DNA of 27,496 nucleotides from JAJKIV01 sp036274195 (lineage in GTDB: Bacteria; Gemmatimonadota; Gemmatimonadetes; Gemmatimonadales; Gemmatimonadaceae), in contig DASUGD010000073.1 in assembly GCA_036274195.1 (NCBI GenBank), positions 1 to 27,496 on the forward strand, given 5' to 3'. Positions 23,990 to 27,496 of the stretch are shown one piece after another. The first letter of the stretch is position 1, and each line of letters starts with the position of its first letter. The position numbers and the translations under genes are program-made. The notes under the pieces were generated by a model that was not told where the DNA came from, searched no databases, and worked only from the letters and a program-made list of their open reading frames with translations.

Positions 23990-26900
23990 CTAGGGTACGA
24001 TCTGCGCCTTGCCCGCCATCGCCTTGTTGTATGCCGCCACGTCGTCGCGCATGACCCGATCGTACGCCGCTTTCGCTTCGGCGAGCTGCTTCTCCAGCAT
24101 CGCCAGCACGCCGAGTGACGCGTCGGTCGGACGGAACTCGGCGCCGCCGGCCACGTCGCCCGCGCCAGTCCCGACCTCGCCCGACAGCCACACCAGATTC
24201 ATGTAGACCTTGTACGACTCGACGTACCACTTGTCGTCGCTGTGGAGCTCCGTCCGCGACAACAGTCGCAGCTCGACATCCATCAGCTTCTTGTCCAGCG
24301 CGTCCACCGCGGCCGTGGCGTCCGCATCGGCGCTCGACTTATTGCGCTGATCCTCGAGCTGCTTTCGCATGATCTCGATGCGATTGATCATCGCCGCGCT
24401 TCTGTTCATCGCGTCGCGGATGCGGAGCTGCGCCTTCGTCGACGCCACGAGGTCCGCCACGGGCATCGTCGTTTCCGTCGCGCGCGTCACGGTGAAGCGC
24501 TCCGCCGGCGTCGTCGTGCCGAGTGCCGTTAGGCGCACGGAGTAGTGGCCGGGCAGGGCGAGCGGACCCGTGTTCAGCGGGCCATCGATGCCCCAGTGCA
24601 CGATCGGCCGAACCTCCTTCCCCTTGAATCGCGGCTCTTCCCAGATGTGCGGGTTGTCTGGCGGTGCCGTCCGCAGGTCCACCTTGGTCGGCGCATCGTA
24701 GCGCAGGTCCCACGTCGCGCGGTTGAGCCCCGCGCGCGTCCTGGCGTGCAGCGTACGGATCACCGTGCCCGTCGAGTCCAGGATCTCGAGCGTGACCGGC
24801 TCCGGCGATGCCGTCGGGACGGCGAACGTGAAGTCCGCGTAGCCGCCCCGCGCCTCTCGGTATCCCGCGCGGGGCGGGTACAGCCTGACGCTGCCATCGG
24901 TCGCGCGCGCTGGCGTCGCCGCGCTCGGCCCTCCGCCGTTCCCGCCTTCGTTCGCGTCGTCGTCGTCGTCAGCGACGACCGGCGGCGTGGCGCCGAGCTC
25001 CAGCGCCGTGATGTCGCGCAGGACGTAGATGCCGCGCCCGTACGTCGACACGACGACATCATGCCAGCGCGACTTCGGGGTCGCGATCCACGTGACCGGC
25101 GACGCGGGCAGCCCGGCCTTGATGCGTGTCCAGTGGGCGCCGTCGTCCCGCGAGTAGTAGAAGCCGTTCCCCGTGCCCGCGAACAGCATCCCGCGCTTGT
25201 TCGGGTTCTCCGCCACCGACATCACGTAGGTGAGCGGACCGCCGGTGGGCAGGTCGCCGGTGATCTTCGTCCACGTGCGGCCGTAGTCGGTGGTCTTGTA
25301 CAGGTATGGCTCGCGGTTGTCCATCATGTGGAAGTCGACCGTGACGTACGCCGTGCCCGCGTCGAACACCGAGGGCGCGATCTGACGGATCGTCCCCCAG
25401 ACGGGGAGTCCGGTGATGTTCTTCGTCACGTTCGTCCACGTGGCTGCGCCGTCTCGTGTGAGCCAGAGCTGGCCGTCGTTCGTGCCCGCCCAGATCAGGC
25501 CGCGACCAATCGTCGACGGCGCGATCGCGAACACCACCTCCCCGTAGAACTGGCCGAGGTTGTCCCCGATGATCCCGCCGGAGAAGACGATGCGGGACGT
25601 GTCGCGCGTGGAGAGGTCGGGGCTCGTCACCACCCAGCTCTGCCCGCCGTTCGACGTCTTGAAGATGACCTGGCAGCCGTAGTAGACGGTCTTCGGGTCG
25701 AACGGGTCGACCGCGAGCGGCGGTGTCCAGTGGCAGCGGTACTTGAGATCGTTAGGCGGCGAGTCGAGCGTGTGAATCCACGGCCCCACCGAGCGGGCTC
25801 GCTTCGTCTTCGCGTCCCACCGCGTGACCGTGGCGCCGTAGCACGACGACCACACGATGTCGGGGTTGCTGATGTCGGGGATGGTGAACCCCGATTCGCA
25901 GCCGCCGAGCCCGTGGTCCCACGTGCTGCCGCCGCCACCGAAGCCTCCACCGTCGCCGCCCTCACCTTGCCCGGCCGTATCGGCCGCCGCACGTCGAGCG
26001 GCGCTGTCGCCCGGCGACGTGACCGGTGGCGGGTTGCCTCGTGCGCCGCCGGTGGAATCCGCCGCGCCAGTGGTGTCACGGGCTCCGGCGCCGCGGCCGC
26101 GTTGCTGCTTGACGTTGTTCTCCCCGGATTCGGGTGCACTGCTCGGGCCGCGCATGGTCCCGTTGTCCTGCCGATTGCTGTACACGTAATACGGCACCTG
26201 CTCATCCACCGCGACGTGATACATCTGCCCGATGGGCAGCGTGATCTCCTTGAACGTTTTCCCGTGAGTCCACGTGATGCCCGCGCCGCCGTCGCCGGTC
26301 ACCGCCCAGTGGTCCGGGTTCTTCGGGTCCATCCAGATGTCGTGGCAGTCGCCGCAACCGCGGTCCGAGATCGGAAAGGTCTGACCACCGTCCATCGATC
26401 GACGGAACGTGCTGTTGGCGATCAGCACTTCGTTCTCGTTTCGCGGATTCACCTCGATCCGGATGTAGTAGCCCGCCCGACCGATGAGCTGGCGGTCCCA
26501 GCTCACGGTCTTCCACGACGTGCCGGCGTCGTCGGACCGCCAGAGCGAGCCCTGGTTCGCGGTCTGGATCAGGGCGAACATCCGCTTCGAGTTCGATGGT
26601 GCGACCGCGACGTCGATCTTGCCCACCGGCGACTTGGGCAGGCCGTTCTCGAGATGGTTCCACGTGGTGCCGCCATCGCGGCTCATGTACACGCCGCTGC
26701 CTGGTCCGCCGCTGAACATGCCCCACGTGTGCATGACGACTTCCCACGTGCCCGCGATCAGCACGTTGGGGTCGTTGGCGTCGATCGCGAGGCCCGAGCA
26801 CCCGGTGCGCTCGTCCACGAACAGCACGCGCTGCCACGTCTTGCCGCCGTCGGTGGTGCGGAAGACGCCGCGCTCCTGCTGCGGCCCGGTCACGCGGCCT

Positions 26901-27388
26901 AACGCACAGACGAAGGCAATCTCCGGGTTCGTGGGGTGTAGGATGATTCGTCCGATGCGCCCCGTCTCGCGGAGCCCGACGTTCGTCCAGGTCTTGCCGG
27001 CGTCGGTGGACCGGTACACGCCGTCGCCGGTGACATCTGCGTCGCGAATCGTCCACGCTTCGCCGGTGCCGACCCACACGACGGACGGTTTCGACGGCGC
27101 GACGGCGATCGCGCCGATCGCCTGAACGGGCTGTGCGTCGAAGACGGGGACGTACGTGAACCCGCTGTCGCTCGATTTCCACACGCCGCCCGAAGCGGCT
27201 CCCATGTACCAGGTCTTGGGATCGCCAACCACGCCAGCGACGGCCGAGATGCGGCCGCCGGCGACGGGGCCGAGGAATTGGAAGCGGAGGGGGTCCTGGG
27301 GTGGAGCTGCAGTCGGGCGGGGACGCCGTTGGGCCGAGACGATAGAAGCAGAGGCGGCTATCAGGAGTGCTGCGGGAAGCAGTCGCAT
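23990..27388 (-). CDS. Exported sortilin-like (VPS10/BNR Asp-box) beta-propeller protein with heme-like CxxCH
   Basis: An 1132-residue protein with a signal peptide ending near SIVSAQ (residue 20). About ten Asp-box-like repeats are visible (YRSTDAGKTWTNV, FRTTDGGKTWQRV, YMSRDGGTTWNHL and others) between residues 60 and 830. A low-complexity Gly/Ala/Ser/Thr-rich insert at about 414-487 directly follows QDNGT, a motif also present without the insert in the plus-strand paralogue. CGDCH at 345-349 has the form of a c-type heme motif but lies within a propeller blade. An acidic DDDDDA linker precedes a FlgD/Ig-like domain (about 870-990, ATWDLRYD) and a helical C-terminal region. Several further cysteines (161, 197, 497, 516) could form disulfides. 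Function is probably binding or processing of extracellular polymers; a hydrolase label would not be supported by visible catalytic residues. No ribosome-binding site is obvious upstream of the ATG at 27388. Confidence 0.9.
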   Translation of the reverse strand: MRLLPAALLIAASASIVSAQRRPRPTAAPPQDPLRFQFLGPVAGGRISAVAGVVGDPKTWYMGAASGGVWKSSDSGFTYVPVFDAQPVQAIGAIAVAPSKPSVVWVGTGEAWTIRDADVTGDGVYRSTDAGKTWTNVGLRETGRIGRIILHPTNPEIAFVCALGRVTGPQQERGVFRTTDGGKTWQRVLFVDERTGCSGLAIDANDPNVLIAGTWEVVMHTWGMFSGGPGSGVYMSRDGGTTWNHLENGLPKSPVGKIDVAVAPSNSKRMFALIQTANQGSLWRSDDAGTSWKTVSWDRQLIGRAGYYIRIEVNPRNENEVLIANSTFRRSMDGGQTFPISDRGCGDCHDIWMDPKNPDHWAVTGDGGAGITWTHGKTFKEITLPIGQMYHVAVDEQVPYYVYSNRQDNGTMRGPSSAPESGENNVKQQRGRGAGARDTTGAADSTGGARGNPPPVTSPGDSAARRAAADTAGQGEGGDGGGFGGGGSTWDHGLGGCESGFTIPDISNPDIVWSSCYGATVTRWDAKTKRARSVGPWIHTLDSPPNDLKYRCHWTPPLAVDPFDPKTVYYGCQVIFKTSNGGQSWVVTSPDLSTRDTSRIVFSGGIIGDNLGQFYGEVVFAIAPSTIGRGLIWAGTNDGQLWLTRDGAATWTNVTKNITGLPVWGTIRQIAPSVFDAGTAYVTVDFHMMDNREPYLYKTTDYGRTWTKITGDLPTGGPLTYVMSVAENPNKRGMLFAGTGNGFYYSRDDGAHWTRIKAGLPASPVTWIATPKSRWHDVVVSTYGRGIYVLRDITALELGATPPVVADDDDDANEGGNGGGPSAATPARATDGSVRLYPPRAGYREARGGYADFTFAVPTASPEPVTLEILDSTGTVIRTLHARTRAGLNRATWDLRYDAPTKVDLRTAPPDNPHIWEEPRFKGKEVRPIVHWGIDGPLNTGPLALPGHYSVRLTALGTTTPAERFTVTRATETTMPVADLVASTKAQLRIRDAMNRSAAMINRIEIMRKQLEDQRNKSSADADATAAVDALDKKLMDVELRLLSRTELHSDDKWYVESYKVYMNLVWLSGEVGTGAGDVAGGAEFRPTDASLGVLAMLEKQLAEAKAAYDRVMRDDVAAYNKAMAGKAQIVP

Positions 27389-27496
27389 GTGTCGACGAAG
27401 CGGAGGCGGGGACGAACCGGTTGGATCGGATACGATATGCAGCGGCCGTCGTGGGCGCGAGGGGCGTGAAAGGGCGCCGTATGGGGTCAGAGTCCT
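27389..27496. other. Upstream region of the minus-strand propeller gene (window end)
   Basis: These 108 bp should include the promoter of the minus-strand propeller gene. I see no convincing promoter boxes, repeat or gene in it. Confidence 0.3.

Larger units (their letters stand above)
172..26903. repeat. Dispersed short word CGTTAGGC (25 copies of GTTAGGC/GCCTAAC)
   Basis: Copies of GTTAGGC on the plus strand start at 1257, 3652, 4027, 6566, 8387, 9821, 11646, 15102, 16087, 17606, 18639, 22946, 23435, 24538 and 25751. Copies on the minus strand (GCCTAAC) start at 172, 6356, 8249, 12108, 14614, 16755, 20147, 21110, 22345 and 26897. Of these, 22 extend to the 8-mer CGTTAGGC. Two near variants lie at 7896 (CCTAACG after C) and 20556 (CGTTAGGT). 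Copies occur in nearly every gene and on both strands, but not in the two tyrosine recombinase genes. Confidence 0.85.

Noticed and set aside
24545..26902. Long plus-strand open frame opposite the minus-strand propeller gene
   Set aside because: Arg/Val/Asp-rich translation with no family motifs; a shadow of the GC-rich coding strand. The same applies to long frames at 2743-4197, 4432-5787, 12854-14629 and 17991-19829 on the strands opposite real genes.

Overview
The window is GC-rich, densely coding bacterial DNA. It combines very high GC third positions with a SusC/SusD-type outer-membrane pair, several large exported S9 peptidases and exported Asp-box propeller proteins. That mix fits Gemmatimonadota better than the usually AT-richer Bacteroidota. 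This is an inference from gene content and composition; there is no rRNA or tRNA in the window to confirm it.

Layout. Positions 1-1255 (minus strand) hold part of an IS91-like element: the N-terminal 100 codons of a zinc-finger transposase, cut by the window edge, and the tyrosine recombinase that commonly accompanies such elements. Next, on the same strand, is a tyrosine recombinase with the extra domain typical of integron integrases (1516-2562). No attI or attC could be recognised beside it. Then come an exported M14 metallopeptidase (2620-5694) and a di-heme MauG/cytochrome c peroxidase-like lipoprotein (5747-6919), both on the minus strand.

Divergent from these, a plus-strand series runs from 7191 to 23681. 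It encodes a SusC/RagA TonB-dependent receptor, a SusD/RagB lipoprotein, a Tat-exported cupredoxin lipoprotein, three S9 (DPP-IV/prolyl oligopeptidase type) peptidases and a sortilin-like Asp-box propeller protein. A second Asp-box propeller protein (23990-27388) converges on it. The likely joint role is binding, trimming and importing peptides across the outer membrane, with a copper protein and a di-heme enzyme suggesting a linked redox step.

Intergenic DNA is unusually structured. Two related nested palindromes (14833-14990 and 17629-17819) flank the middle S9 gene. A roughly 213-bp near-palindrome fills the gap between the convergent genes, and a short relative of its core lies upstream of the plus-strand propeller gene.

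The most striking signal is a short word, CGTTAGGC, scattered through the whole window. The 7-mer GTTAGGC (either strand) occurs 25 times, about once per 1.1 kb, mostly inside genes and in several reading frames. It supplies every TTA leucine codon I found. This looks like selection on the DNA word itself, as for DNA-uptake or chromosome-maintenance motifs. The word also equals the integron R-box consensus GTTRRRY.
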